Source: DASVXQ01 sp046727955 (lineage in GTDB: Bacteria; Actinomycetota; CALGFH01). From it: a stretch of 25,373 nt of DNA. Position 1 is the first letter of the stretch, and the number at the start of each line of letters is the position of its first letter. The position numbers were made by a program, and so were the translations under genes. Positions 7,957 through 15,706 of this stretch are shown piece by piece. The stretch spans positions 1 through 25,373 of the forward strand of contig JBKPDO010000133.1 in NCBI GenBank assembly GCA_046727955.1, read 5' to 3'. The notes below the pieces were generated by a model. The model saw only the letters and a list, made by a program, of their open reading frames with translations, was not told where the DNA came from and did not search any database.

Positions 7957-8521
7957 TCAGTGGGCGGCGTCATCGAGCGCGGTGAGGACCTCGGGTCCGA
8001 GGAGTCCCAGCGGCAGGGGACCCAGCCGCAACGCCGCCGCGTGGAACCGTCGGACGGTCAACCCAGGGATGCGTTGCCGTGCCTGCTCTCGCACCCGGAG
8101 CCATTCCCGCTCTCCTACCTTGTAGGCGACCGCCTGGCCGGGGATCCCCAGATAACGCAGCACCTCCGAGCAGGCGAAGTCCTCGGTCAGCCGGCCGTAG
8201 CGGACCAGTAGCCCGACGGCAACCTGGAGAGTGATGGCCCAGTCGTGGGCCGCGGCCGACGCCAGCCAAATCTGCAGTCGGTCGCGCATCACCGCCGCGG
8301 CGCGTCGGTCCGCCCCATCTCGCAGCGGCGTGCGGGTGAGCTCTGCCAGCCCTTGGCGTAGAGCCTCTGCAATCCGGGCTCGGCCGTCCGGGCTCCAGTC
8401 CGACGTCCTTCCCGGCGTTCCCGCCCAGTCCGAAGGTGAGCCCCTGGGTCGGCTCCAGTTCCGCCCAGCGGCTTACGAACTGATCAGCGACGCCGTAGAA
8501 GGGGCTCGGTCCCGCAATCAC
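7957..8521 (-). pseudogene. DUF885 family protein, frameshifted and internally deleted
   Basis: Intact DUF885 proteins are about 550 residues. Here the N-terminal segment (F-Y-G-V-A-D-Q-F-V from 8521) reads in one frame to about 8410. It continues in another frame with W-S-P-D-G-R-A-R-I-A-E-A-L, a typical second helix, through L-Q-I-W-L-A near 8270. It then jumps straight to the C-terminal hallmark A-C-S-E-V-L-R-Y-L-G-I-P-G-Q-A-V-A-Y-K-V-G and the terminal F-H-A-A-A-L-R-L-G-P-L-P. The middle, which should hold several hundred residues including the metal-binding H-E-x-x-H-like region, is missing. So there is one frameshift plus one large deletion, and the gene is non-functional. The family call is confident. 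Confidence 0.78.
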
Positions 8522-8572
8522 GAGCAGGAGTATGCCAGCCGTCCCGTCGGATCCGCACCATGCCTGGCGATG

Positions 8573-8776
8573 TCAACCTGCAGTGGGATCTGGGATCTGG
8601 TTCGCTAGCCCTCCCACGATCTGCTCGATCCCGAACCCCCAGACGAACACGGCGATGACGGCGGCAACCTGACCTCGGAGCAGCGAGCCGACGCCAACCC
8701 CGACCGCGGCCAGCAGTCCCGAGCCGAGGACGGTGCCGGCCGCGAAGCGAGCGATGGTGCCTGTGGCCAGCGTCAC
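8573..8776 (-). pseudogene. ABC-2 type transporter permease, C-terminal fragment
   Basis: 67 codons from a GTG at 8776 (the frame stays open to about 8842 without a start). The translation has one hydrophobic stretch, G-S-G-L-L-A-A-V-G-V-G-V-G-S-L, followed by L-L-R-G-Q-V-A-A-V-I-A-V-F-V-W and a short tail. The 'G-x-G-x-L-x-R-x-Q-x-A-A' pattern is typical of the penultimate helix of actinobacterial ABC-2 permeases, which have six helices in about 250 residues. The upstream helices are absent and no ATPase partner is nearby. It abuts the reductase gene end, so the truncation probably predates or accompanied that gene's arrival. Confidence 0.6.
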
Positions 8777-8837
8777 GTCGTAGCCCTTGGCGGCGACGAA
8801 CGCCGCTGGACGGGGCGACGAGCCTGTCTCGATCGGG

Positions 8838-9446
8838 CTACTTCACGACTCGGTACGTCAGGTGCGTGACGCCTGGGGCGTCCACGACTCGGACCAGGTC
8901 CAACTGGACGCTGCTGGGCTCCAGTCCGTCCAGCGGGCGGGCGCCGCGACCAAGCACCACCGGCACCAGACTGATGACGAGCTCGTCGAGCAGGCCGGCC
9001 CGCAGGCACTGCTGGACGATCGTCGCCCCCATGAGGGCCACGTCCTTACCCGCAGCGGCAGTCCGCGCCTGCTCGACGGCGCGGTCGACGCCCTGGGTGA
9101 CGAAGGTGTAGGGCGGATCACCCGCCGGCACCGTGTCAGGGACGCGATGGGTCACCACGAACAGCGGGACGCCGGGCATCGGGCCGCTCCCGCCCCACGC
9201 CTCTGACACGTCGTAGGTGCGGCGCCCCGCGATGACCGCGCCGACCCGGCCGACGCCCTCGTCGAAGAACGCCGCGCTGACCGGTGACATCTTGAACCCG
9301 GGGTAGTACCGGCTCGGCGTGTCACCGTCGCTGAACCAGTTGAAGAGTCGGTCGCCGCCGACCCCCAACGGCTGCTCGGGGCTGTCGTCAGCGCCCGCGA
9401 TGAAGCCATCCAGGGACGTCGAGTGCGCCGTCACAATGCTCGTCAT
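8838..9446 (-). CDS. RibD C-terminal / dihydrofolate-reductase-like protein
   Basis: 202 residues. The ATG at 9446 is preceded by GGGAAGGAGACACC, a strong site; the longer frame to 9488 adds an unlikely Arg-rich lead. The N-terminus I-V-T-A-H-S-T-S-L-D-G-F-I-A-G is the hallmark first strand and loop of the DHFR-like RibD_C fold. V-I-A-G-R-R-T-Y-D near residues 85-93, D-V-A-L-M-G-A-T-I near 133-141 and L-L-D-E-L-V-I-S-L-V-P-V-V-L-G near 150-164 follow in family order. The fold binds NADPH and reduces a pyrimidine/pterin-like substrate, but most stand-alone actinomycete members lack a proven substrate. No operon partner is seen. The gene is intact, unlike its left neighbours. Confidence 0.88.
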   Translation of the reverse strand: MTSIVTAHSTSLDGFIAGADDSPEQPLGVGGDRLFNWFSDGDTPSRYYPGFKMSPVSAAFFDEGVGRVGAVIAGRRTYDVSEAWGGSGPMPGVPLFVVTHRVPDTVPAGDPPYTFVTQGVDRAVEQARTAAAGKDVALMGATIVQQCLRAGLLDELVISLVPVVLGRGARPLDGLEPSSVQLDLVRVVDAPGVTHLTYRVVK

Positions 9447-9700
9447 GGTGTCTCCTTCCCTAGGAGCGCGGCCCGACTGCCGCGTCACGTAGGTAAGACG
9501 AACCGGCCGTCACGAACTCATCGCTTGCCCAGCCGAATGGATGCCTGGAGCGCTTCCGCCTGCGCCGCAGCCGTCACCCTACCTGGTGCGCAGGGGGTCT
9601 CCGCGCCTGCTGGTCGCGCTCGGCACGCCGGCCACCGCGCCGAAACCCCCGGGCGCCCCCTAGGCCGCCCCAAGGGCAGCAGCCGCGGGCCCGCGACCCG

Positions 9701-9835
9701 CTACCCGGCGATCAAGAAGCCCACCAGCAAGCCCAGGAAGAACAAGAAGAAGGCGACCACCACCGCCAAGGCCGCCTGACCGGCCACCATCGGCACCAAG
9801 CGACCGCCGACCTCGTTCGACGGCCAGGCCGACAT
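9701..9835 (-). CDS. Possible 44-aa single-pass membrane peptide
   Basis: The ATG at 9835 opens a 45-codon frame ending at TAG 9701-9703, too short for many gene callers. Residues 1-20 are mixed polar (M-S-A-W-P-S-N-E-V-G-G-R). Residues 21-44 are a near-perfect transmembrane helix, A-A-L-A-V-V-V-A-F-F-L-F-F-L-G-L-L-V-G-F, ending just before the stop. 42 of 44 third positions are G or C. The competing plus-strand frame shares those third positions and gives a Lys-rich tail, so base use cannot decide. No clear ribosome binding site is seen. The clean topology makes it worth listing, but it may be chance. Confidence 0.38.
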   Translation of the reverse strand: MSAWPSNEVGGRLVPMVAGQAALAVVVAFFLFFLGLLVGFLIAG

Positions 9836-9949
9836 GCCGAAGGCTTAAATCACAAGCTAAGGGGTGTCTGAAAAGCTGGTGTGCTGCGGCGTTCTACCGG
9901 ATCCCTTGTCTTGTAAGGAGCGTAGGGGTGGCCCCGCCGCGTCCCGCTA

Positions 9950-9980
9950 CCCGACCGACCCGACCCCGACCCGACCCGAC
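9950..9980. repeat. Short CCGAC-like simple repeat
   Basis: Imperfect tandem CCGAC/CCCGAC units (about six) in the non-coding stretch upstream of the methyltransferase 3' end. It may be slippage-prone; no function is evident. Confidence 0.6.
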
Positions 9981-10073
9981 AGTCACCGTCGCCGCACAGG
10001 ATCCGCCAACCGATCCCCGCGTGCGCGCCCTTCCGCCAGCAGCGGAACGCCACCACCAGCAGGCTAGGTCCGG

Positions 10074-10892
10074 TCAGGGCTTGCGCCCGACAGCGCAGTA
10101 CTCATCCACCTCGTCGCGATCAGTGCCGGGGTCGGGCCGCCACCGCGTCGTCGACACCACGCCAGGCTCGACCAGCTCCAGCCGCTCGAAGAAGCCAGCC
10201 AGCTCCTTGGGGCTGCGGATGACGATCGGAACCGACCCGGCCTCATTCCACAGCCGCACCGCCTCCTCCATCGCCGCGCCGGTGACCGTGCTGGTCGTGT
10301 GGGAGATCACCAGGTAGCTCCCCGACGGCACCGCGTCCAGCAGCCGCTGCACGACCGCGTGCGCCTGGTCGGTGTCAATGACGTGGTGCACCACGCCCAG
10401 CAGCGTGATCGCGACCGGCCGGGTGAAGTCCAGCGTCCGGGCGGCGCCCTGCACGATCTTGTCGGGCTCGCGCAGGTCGGCGTCGAGGTAGTCGGTGGCC
10501 CCCTCGGGGGTGCTGGTGAGCAGCGCGCGGGCGTGGGCGAGCACCACCGGGTCGTTGTCGACGTACACGATCCGGGCCGCCGGCGCGACCCGCTGGGCGA
10601 CCTGGTGGGTGTTGTCGGCGGTGGGCAGGCCGGTGCCGATGTCGAGGAACTGGCGGATCCCCGCCTCGCGGGCCAGGTAGGTCACCACGCGGACGAGGAA
10701 CGCCCGCTGATCGCGGGCCATCTCGACGATCCCCGGGAGCACCGCGCGGATCTGCTCGCCCATCTCGCGGTCGACAGGGTAGTTGTCCTTGCCGTCCAGC
10801 CAGTAGTTGTAGATCCGGGCCGAACTCGCCACGGTGGTGTCGATCTCGGAGAGGGCGGGGCGGTCGCTGTCGGACGGCGGGGTGCCGCTCAT
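10074..10892 (-). CDS. DUF574 family SAM-dependent methyltransferase
   Basis: 272 residues, the standard length for this actinomycete family (PF04672-type S-adenosyl methyltransferase). The ATG at 10892 has GTAGGAGTTGCCCCG in front. The N-terminus carries the family signature S-A-R-I-Y-N-Y-W-L-D-G-K-D-N-Y-P-V-D. The SAM-binding motif I is F-L-D-I-G-T-G-L-P-T near residues 82-91; V-Y-V-D-N-D-P-V-V-L-A-H-A-R near 109-122 supplies the acidic residue for ribose binding. V-A-I-T-L-L-G-V-V-H-H-V follows near 160-171, and a Y-L-V-I-S-H motif near 193-198. Substrates are unknown for nearly all members. It stands alone, with about 700 bases lacking genes upstream. The frame is intact. Confidence 0.92.
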   Translation of the reverse strand: MSGTPPSDSDRPALSEIDTTVASSARIYNYWLDGKDNYPVDREMGEQIRAVLPGIVEMARDQRAFLVRVVTYLAREAGIRQFLDIGTGLPTADNTHQVAQRVAPAARIVYVDNDPVVLAHARALLTSTPEGATDYLDADLREPDKIVQGAARTLDFTRPVAITLLGVVHHVIDTDQAHAVVQRLLDAVPSGSYLVISHTTSTVTGAAMEEAVRLWNEAGSVPIVIRSPKELAGFFERLELVEPGVVSTTRWRPDPGTDRDEVDEYCAVGRKP

Positions 10893-11599
10893 CGGGGCAA
10901 CTCCTACGGGTCGCTACGTGAAGTGGTGGGCCGCGTCGTCGCCGCGGCCGCATCGACTCTACAACACGAACTGCCCGGACCGGGGCTTCTCCGCCCGCAC
11001 CGGACCGCCCGCACAGTTGCCAGTTGCGCCGCAGGTGGGTAGAGGTGTTGTCGGTCTGGCGCATCGTCGTCGCGGTGGGTCCCTTGTTCGGTCTGCCGTT
11101 CGGCCTTCTCGAGGTTCCCGCCGAGGACCTCAGCGGTTTGGTGTGGCGGCGCGCTCTCGACATCGAGGCGATTCATGACCGCCATGTGCCATGTAGCTCG
11201 AACTCGTAGCAGCTGGGCAAGATGCGGCGCTGACCCAGGGGAACATGGGTTCGTGGGCACCCGCCTAGACCCCTACGCCCAAGCATTCGTGCAGCTCACA
11301 GTAGACCAAGCAAGATCATGTGCCTACAAGCCGCGGAACTCCGGTAGTAGACCACCACGCGGGCGGGCAGCAACCGCTGGCGCTCCTCGCCCTCACCGTG
11401 GGCCAGATGCAGGGCTGCCCGGGGCCTCGGTCGGGAACCGAAAGTCTGAACCGCGTGCTCCAAGCACAGTGCGCGACCCGTCAAGGTCAAGGCCCCGGCG
11501 CCAGACTGACTCGACGGCCTCAGCGACCAGAAACGCACCGGCGTCGGCGGGCAACCCGGCCCATTTTCACGCCTGCGCGGCGTCCCCGCAGGGGACACT
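10893..11599. other. Gap with no supported gene
   Basis: About 700 bases upstream of the methyltransferase. Frames on both strands are short, lack ribosome binding sites and give no family-like translation. The right end runs into the IS701 remnant, so part of this stretch may be unrecognisable transposase or insertion-site sequence. Confidence 0.5.
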
Positions 11600-11870
11600 T
11601 CGACTCACCTCAAGTGACGGGGAACAGGCGCGGGTGAGCGCCGAGCAGCTGGTCGCCGCCGTGCCAGCCGAGCAGTGGATTACCTGTAGCGCCGGCCACG
11701 GCGCCAAGGGCCGCCGTCTGTACGACTGGATCCGGGTCGACCTGGCGGCGCCCGCCACGGTGGGGATGGCCAGGTGGCTGCTGGTGCGCCGCAGCCGCAG
11801 CGACGGCGAGCTGGCCTTCTAGGTCTGCTATGGGCCAGCCGCCACCCCAAGGCAATTGCGGCTGGGCTGA
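11600..11870 (+). pseudogene. IS701-family transposase remnant
   Basis: One plus-strand frame reads E-Q-W-I-T-C-S-A-G-H-G-A-K-G-R-R-L-Y-D-W, then G-M-A-R-W-L-L-V-R-R-S and G-E-L-A-F. This is the conserved region of actinomycete IS701 DDE transposases ('S-A-G-x-G-A-K-G-x-R-x-Y-D-W ... R-x-L-L-V-R-R'). A TAG at 11821-11823 interrupts it exactly where a Tyr codon (TAC) is expected, and V-C-Y-G-P-A-A-T-P continues in frame after it. The catalytic N-terminal half and the C-terminus are gone. It is a dead fragment left by an old insertion. Confidence 0.78.
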
Positions 11871-11946
11871 CCATTAAGCGGTGCACGCGCCGCTCGCTGC
11901 GGGGGCGCTGTCGGGTCCCGGGGGTAGCCTGCGCTTGTGAGCGCCG

Positions 11947-12555
11947 ATGAGCGAGTTCAGCGAGAGCTACCACCTCGAGGCCGGCGACCAGCAGGACGGC
12001 ATCCACCTGCTGCAACGGGCTGACCTCGAAGGCGTTGTCTTCCCGCCGCAGCGCGGCTGGGTGAGCAGCCTCCCCCGATCGCAGTTCGGAGCGCCGCCCG
12101 AGAGGCTACTGGAGGCCAACGAGGGCTGCCTGCTGCGTTACCTGCTGGACCAGGATGCCGGCTGGATGTTCCAGGTCTACATCGGGCCGGTCCTGGCCTC
12201 CCACTACGAGTGCCGCTGGCTGGACTGGAGCGACCTGGAGAACCGCATCAAGGTGGATGCCAGCGACGTGGACGTTGAGGTGGTATGGCCGCTCGCCCAG
12301 CGCCACAGCGACGACCCCCAACTCCTGGAGCTCCAGCGCATCCTGCACCCTCGTATCGTGCGGCGGACCGGCCAGGACACGGGCGAGCACTACGATGACT
12401 TCGTTGACTGGCCGGCAGGTGAGACGCTCGACAACGTGGCCTACGCGTTCGCCCGGCTCCTTGCCCTGCCGTACTACCAGTGGTTCCGATGGCGGGACGA
12501 CCTCGGCGATATGGGCGAATGGATCCAGCACGGCGTGGTCAGGATCGGGAGCTGA
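11947..12555 (+). CDS. Hypothetical protein, unrecognised
   Basis: 202 residues from the ATG at 11947; there is no alternative start, as the frame is closed by TGA at 11938-11940. The ribosome binding site is poor (GTGAGCGCCG). The protein is acidic and aromatic-rich without signal peptide or membrane segment. W-M-F-Q-V-Y-I-G-P-V-L near residues 75-85, E-C-R-W-L-D-W-S-D-L-E-N-R near 90-102, and a C-terminus with L-P-Y-Y-Q-W-F-R-W-R-D-D-L-G-D-M-G-E are visible. Composition and size resemble polymorphic-toxin immunity proteins, and DUF416-like and SUKH-like genes lie nearby, but I recognise no family. Long intact frame and GC-rich third positions support a real gene. It lies just after the IS701 remnant. 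Confidence 0.62.
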   Translation: MSEFSESYHLEAGDQQDGIHLLQRADLEGVVFPPQRGWVSSLPRSQFGAPPERLLEANEGCLLRYLLDQDAGWMFQVYIGPVLASHYECRWLDWSDLENRIKVDASDVDVEVVWPLAQRHSDDPQLLELQRILHPRIVRRTGQDTGEHYDDFVDWPAGETLDNVAYAFARLLALPYYQWFRWRDDLGDMGEWIQHGVVRIGS

Positions 12556-12667
12556 CCACGCGGGTTCCAGGAAGGTGGCACTCGAGGAGCTTCATGCACA
12601 GCTACAGCGTCCAACAGATCCCGCCGCACCCGCACCCGCAGCGGCGGTCGGGCTACCGAGCTCCGGA

Positions 12668-13216
12668 TCAGTTCATCGTGCGCGGGACCCTGCCCCTCGG
12701 GCCGTTTGTATTCCAGCACCCGCCATGGGGACCGCCGACGAGCCCTGGGACCAAGGGCACTACTAGTTCGGCCAGGTGACGGCCGTGGTCGGCGAGTTCA
12801 CCCTCGACAACCTCGCCTAGCACTCCTGCCACTCGTCCTACACCCCTCACCAGGCCAAGCGTGCCGGCGCGGGCCAAGCTCACCCAGCCCGCCCGGGTCG
12901 AGCCGCTGACGGCTTCAAGCGCGAAGACCGTGACGTTAGCCGCGTCAGCACCCAGGACCTCGAGTCCGTCATCGGCCGCGTGGTGGATCGCGTCGGTAAG
13001 CGCCGCGATCGCCCGCTCGATCTCCGATCGGCCACCGAGCCCGGCAGCCACCTTCCAGGCGAGGGCCAGCCCGGGCTCGGTTGTCTCGGCAATGCGGTGT
13101 CCGCCCAGGCTTGCCGCCATGGGCAGCAGCCGCTCGGCGCAGCCGACCGCGAACCCGGCACTCTGCCAGTACGGCCGCCTGGGCAAGGCAAAACTGACCT
13201 CGACGTCTTCGCTCAT
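12668..13216 (-). CDS. DUF416/YjaG-like protein, paralog of the RHS-linked one
   Basis: 182 residues from the ATG at 13216. Residues 17-62 carry F-A-V-G-C-A-E-R-L-L-P-M-A-A-S-L-G-G, then E-P-G-L-A-L-A-W-K-V-A-A-G, matching the gene at 15693-16100 in register (F-A-A-G-C-A-E-R, A-G-L-T-V-A-W-Q-A-A-A-G). The pattern recalls DUF416 (YjaG-like 'F-A-x-x-C-x-E-R-L-x-P'). Homology fades near residue 120; the last 60 residues (G-G-P-H-G-G-C-W-N-T-N-G-P) look like read-through into unrelated DNA. AGGAGG lies 15 bases before the ATG but 6 before an in-frame CTG at 13225, so a CTG start is possible. Role as an orphan immunity protein is inferred. Confidence 0.62.
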   Translation of the reverse strand: MSEDVEVSFALPRRPYWQSAGFAVGCAERLLPMAASLGGHRIAETTEPGLALAWKVAAGLGGRSEIERAIAALTDAIHHAADDGLEVLGADAANVTVFALEAVSGSTRAGWVSLARAGTLGLVRGVGRVAGVLGEVVEGELADHGRHLAELVVPLVPGLVGGPHGGCWNTNGPRGRVPRTMN

Positions 13217-13500
13217 AGCCGCCAGAACATTCCTCCTTGACGTTCTACATGCAGCCCTTCCAAGCCTTGCTCTTCGCCGCCGATGAGCATCGACACCGGA
13301 TCCGCGCCGTCCGCTGTCGCGGTCACTGATCGCGTTCTACGCCGGGATCATCTCGGGGGTTTGGTGCACGAGTTCTACCAGGCCGCAGCATGACTTCCCC
13401 ATCCTGGTTAGGGCTTGCCGCCTAATAACCTGGCCAGGTCGAGTACCGCTCACCTTGGTGTGCCAGGGCTGAAACGGCCAAGTTGTTGAGCGGCGGGTCC

Positions 13501-13854
13501 TTACTGTCGTCCATCCACGAAGGGGGGTGGGATCGGGACCGGCTCGGCCCTCGCAAGCTCTCGCCAGCGGGCCACCTCGCCCGCGTGCGAGCCCGACGCC
13601 GTCGCCGCCACCACCCGGCCGCTCCGCACCGGGTCCGGCGCACCGTCCCCAGGCCAAGGGTCGGCCCGCTGCCACGGCCAGCGCGGGATCGCCTCCGACC
13701 AGGAGACGCTCGTGACCGTGGTCTCCACAAAGGGAGCCGAGATGCGCAGCAGGTCGCCGGGCCGGAACGGGACGAGCAGACGACCCGTCCCATCCCGTGG
13801 CAGCGCACCCTCGACCACGACCCGGTCCTCGGACGCGCTGCCATCGGCCTGCAT
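13501..13854 (-). CDS. Small hypothetical protein
   Basis: 117 residues. The ATG at 13854 is chosen over the longer frame to 13998 because GCGAAAGGAGAGCCGG gives a strong ribosome binding site. The N-terminal half has alternating hydrophobic pattern suggesting beta strands: D-R-V-V-V-E-G-A-L-P-R-D, then L-L-V-P-F-R-P-G-D-L-L-R-I-S-A-P. A tryptophan-rich middle (P-R-W-P-W-Q-R-A-D-P-W-P) and a Pro-rich end follow. No signal peptide or membrane helix. I do not recognise a family. It sits between a DUF416-like gene and an ISAs1 remnant, with no operon partner. Confidence 0.55.
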   Translation of the reverse strand: MQADGSASEDRVVVEGALPRDGTGRLLVPFRPGDLLRISAPFVETTVTSVSWSEAIPRWPWQRADPWPGDGAPDPVRSGRVVAATASGSHAGEVARWRELARAEPVPIPPPFVDGRQ

Positions 13855-14038
13855 CCGGCTCTCCTTTCGCTCACGCTCATCCCGACGCTCAGAGATGGAT
13901 AGTAGACGACGGGCGCCGATATGGAGGTCAGGCGGTCGGCAGTCCGTTTCGTCCGGGGGGACAGATGCTGATCGGGACCTTGGGCAGCCCGGTCCCACCG
14001 CAGCGCCTCAGTCGAGGAATAACGTGTTCGTCAGACCC

Positions 14039-14450
14039 CTACACGTGGGGAATTCCGTGATCGCCGACACGCAGGCGCAGGGTCTTGCCGTCGACCGCGA
14101 CCGCCCGCCGCCGCTGCTGGCGGCCGCGGTCTGAAAGCCAGGCGCCGATCGCGGTGGCCAGGGCTTGGGCGTCAAGTCGGCCGAGTGTGCGACGAATGGT
14201 GGCCTCGGTCGGGACCGTCCAGTGGCCGGTGAGCGGATCGCGGAGGGCGCCAAGCGCGACACGGACCGGCTGGGGGTATCGGCCGCCCATTCGACGATCG
14301 CGGTAACAGACCGCTCACCGGCCACGACCGCGGCAGCGGCCAGCCCCAGGATGGCCACCAGCGGGTGGCGGTGCCCGGCACGCGTCCTCGGGTCCGACTC
14401 GGTGGCCAGGTAGGCGTGCAGCTGCGGTGCTTCAGCTTCCTGGAGGGACC
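14039..14450 (-). pseudogene. ISAs1-family transposase, N-terminal remnant with frameshift
   Basis: Reading leftwards from about 14450, one frame gives H-P-L-V-A-I-L-G-L-A-A-A-A-V-V-A-G, then S-V-T-A-I-V-E-W-A-A-D, the conserved start of ISAs1 (H-repeat-associated) transposases. Near 14275 the frame shifts. The next gives A-L-G-A-L-R-D-P-L-T-G-H-W-T-V-P-T-E-A-T and I-R-R-T-L-G-R-L-D, then A-V-A-V-D-G-K-T-L-R, the segment with the first catalytic Asp. The frame ends at 14039 shortly after this motif; the second half of the DDE domain is missing. It is an inactive fragment. Family call by characteristic motifs in order. Confidence 0.8.
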
Positions 14451-14806
14451 CGCATGGCAGAGCGGGTCAGCCCCGACGGGATCGGGGATGATGAGTCGGC
14501 AGGCGTGCCACGGCTTCCACCGTGGTTATGAGGCTGTGAGAACCACATGATCCCGACGTCCGTGTCTGCTCCATACTATCCGGTCATGACCGCACCAAAG
14601 GGCGTATCGAGAGAACGCCGGAGCCCTGCCCTGCTCTCATCCCTGAGGGAATCCGCGTTGCGCAACCCCCCTGAACGTCAGGGTTGACGTAATAGGCATT
14701 GCCACGTAGCCGGAGTCCACCAGTAATGCTGTAGAGAAGTGAATCCCTCCCAGTGAACCCGTGCGGGCAATTTGAGTCAATATGCAGCGATTGTATTTCA
14801 ACGTAA
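14451..14806. other. Gap with no gene; small hairpin downstream of the SUKH-like gene
   Basis: Less GC-rich than its surroundings. The only structure seen is CCCTGA-ACG-TCAGGG near 14669-14683, about 125 bases past the stop of the 14807-15490 gene. It could be a weak terminator for that operon, though no T tract follows. Open frames here have no ribosome binding site or recognisable product. Confidence 0.4.
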
Positions 14807-15490
14807 TCACCACACGAAGCTGGCAAGCCGTGCGTGCTCCCAACGGTCAGCATGCTGACGGATGAGATCCGGCAGATAGGCGAGCGGCTCAAGGCGCTGA
14901 GCTGCAACCATAATATCGGTACCAACGATTCCATTGGTCTTGCGTTGCCAGGAGGCCACAGCGATCGCCCCATCGGACGCTTCAAACACTGTCGGATTGC
15001 CCGGCCAGTGCCACGGTCCCAGCACCGACTGGAAGTGACCCCCATCAAGGACGGCCGCAAAGGCCTCGGGCGGCAACCAGGAGGCGCTAGCGCTGTAGGG
15101 GGCGGAGAATACCGCCTCGAACAGGCAGACCTGGAGCAGGAACCCGCTCAACCGCTCCTGCTCCACCACCCAGTCCTCACCGTAGTACTGGCCCACCACG
15201 ATCGGGTCGGGCTCGCCCGGCCGGTACGCCCAGCGGTACACCCTCTGATTTTCCACGTAGAAGCACAACAGTCCATCGTCGACCTCGACAGGGTCGATGA
15301 GGCGGTTCTGCCGACTACAGATCGCCGGATGCGTGCGGCCGAGCGCCAGCAACTGCCCGAGCAGCGCGGGGACACGCGTGATATCGGAGACCGACGGGAG
15401 CTCAGGGATGCCGTGCCAGGCGCGCAGGAACCACTCAACGGCCGCAGCGCGCGGCTGGCCCGTCAAGTCCTCCACCAGCGATGCGCCCAT
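14807..15490 (-). CDS. SUKH/SMI1-KNR4-like protein, candidate immunity protein
   Basis: 227 residues from the ATG at 15490, preceded by GCTGAGGAAAG. The pattern fits the SUKH superfamily: L-P-S-V-S-D near residue 32, R-L-I-D-P-V-E-V-D-D near 63-72, L-L-C-F-Y-V-E-N-Q-R-V-Y-R-W near 74-87 (the 'f.EnQg...W' hallmark), D-P-I-V-V near 94-98, and L-S-G-F-L-L-Q near 113-119. SUKH proteins commonly neutralise nuclease-type polymorphic toxins by binding them. It is the last gene of the set following the RHS toxin, 12 bases after the 67-aa gene, so the set likely forms one operon. Immunity is inferred from family and place. The toxin gene is broken, which would leave this as an orphan protector. Confidence 0.72.
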   Translation of the reverse strand: MGASLVEDLTGQPRAAAVEWFLRAWHGIPELPSVSDITRVPALLGQLLALGRTHPAICSRQNRLIDPVEVDDGLLCFYVENQRVYRWAYRPGEPDPIVVGQYYGEDWVVEQERLSGFLLQVCLFEAVFSAPYSASASWLPPEAFAAVLDGGHFQSVLGPWHWPGNPTVFEASDGAIAVASWQRKTNGIVGTDIMVAAQRLEPLAYLPDLIRQHADRWEHARLASFVW

Positions 15491-15502
15491 CTTTCCTCAG
15501 CT

Positions 15503-15706
15503 TCACTTACTCCAGCCCTCACGCTGTTTGATGTGCGGCATCTCCCTTGCAATCAGCGATGCCCGCTCCTGTGAGAAGGACCGAACCGCTTCAATCTTGC
15601 TCATTTTGGAGGCCTGCCTCTCGAGAAGCAGCCGAAGAGTCTCCCATTGCGCCGCGATCTCTCCTATCTCCAGAGGACCACGCGGCGGCGTCTCATGGCG
15701 TCTCAT
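15503..15706 (-). CDS. 67-aa helical hypothetical in the RHS-linked cassette
   Basis: The ATG at 15706 lies within the last codons of the upstream DUF416-like gene (14-base overlap), and the stop is 12 bases before the next gene, indicating an operon. Residues 12-62 should be helical (E-I-G-E-I-A-A-Q-W-E-T-L-R-L-L-L-E-R-Q and S-Q-E-R-A-S-L-I-A-R-E-M). It is charged and soluble with no known domain. The start region contains a direct 10-base duplication, ATGAGACGCC twice, so both genes share a repeated junction. Real expression is plausible but unproven. It may be a small immunity accessory, or the shifted tail of a longer original gene. Confidence 0.5.
   Translation of the reverse strand: MRRHETPPRGPLEIGEIAAQWETLRLLLERQASKMSKIEAVRSFSQERASLIAREMPHIKQREGWSK

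Noticed and set aside
9860..9890. GGGGTGTCTGAAAAG, resembling an insertion-sequence end
   Set aside because: No matching inverted copy or target duplication found nearby, so an IS boundary cannot be supported.
12700..12880. Plus-strand reading with protein-like text around in-frame stops (T-A-V-V-G-E-F-T-L-D-N)
   Set aside because: Two stop codons and no identifiable family. Kept only as a hint that the tail of the 12668-13216 gene is read-through.
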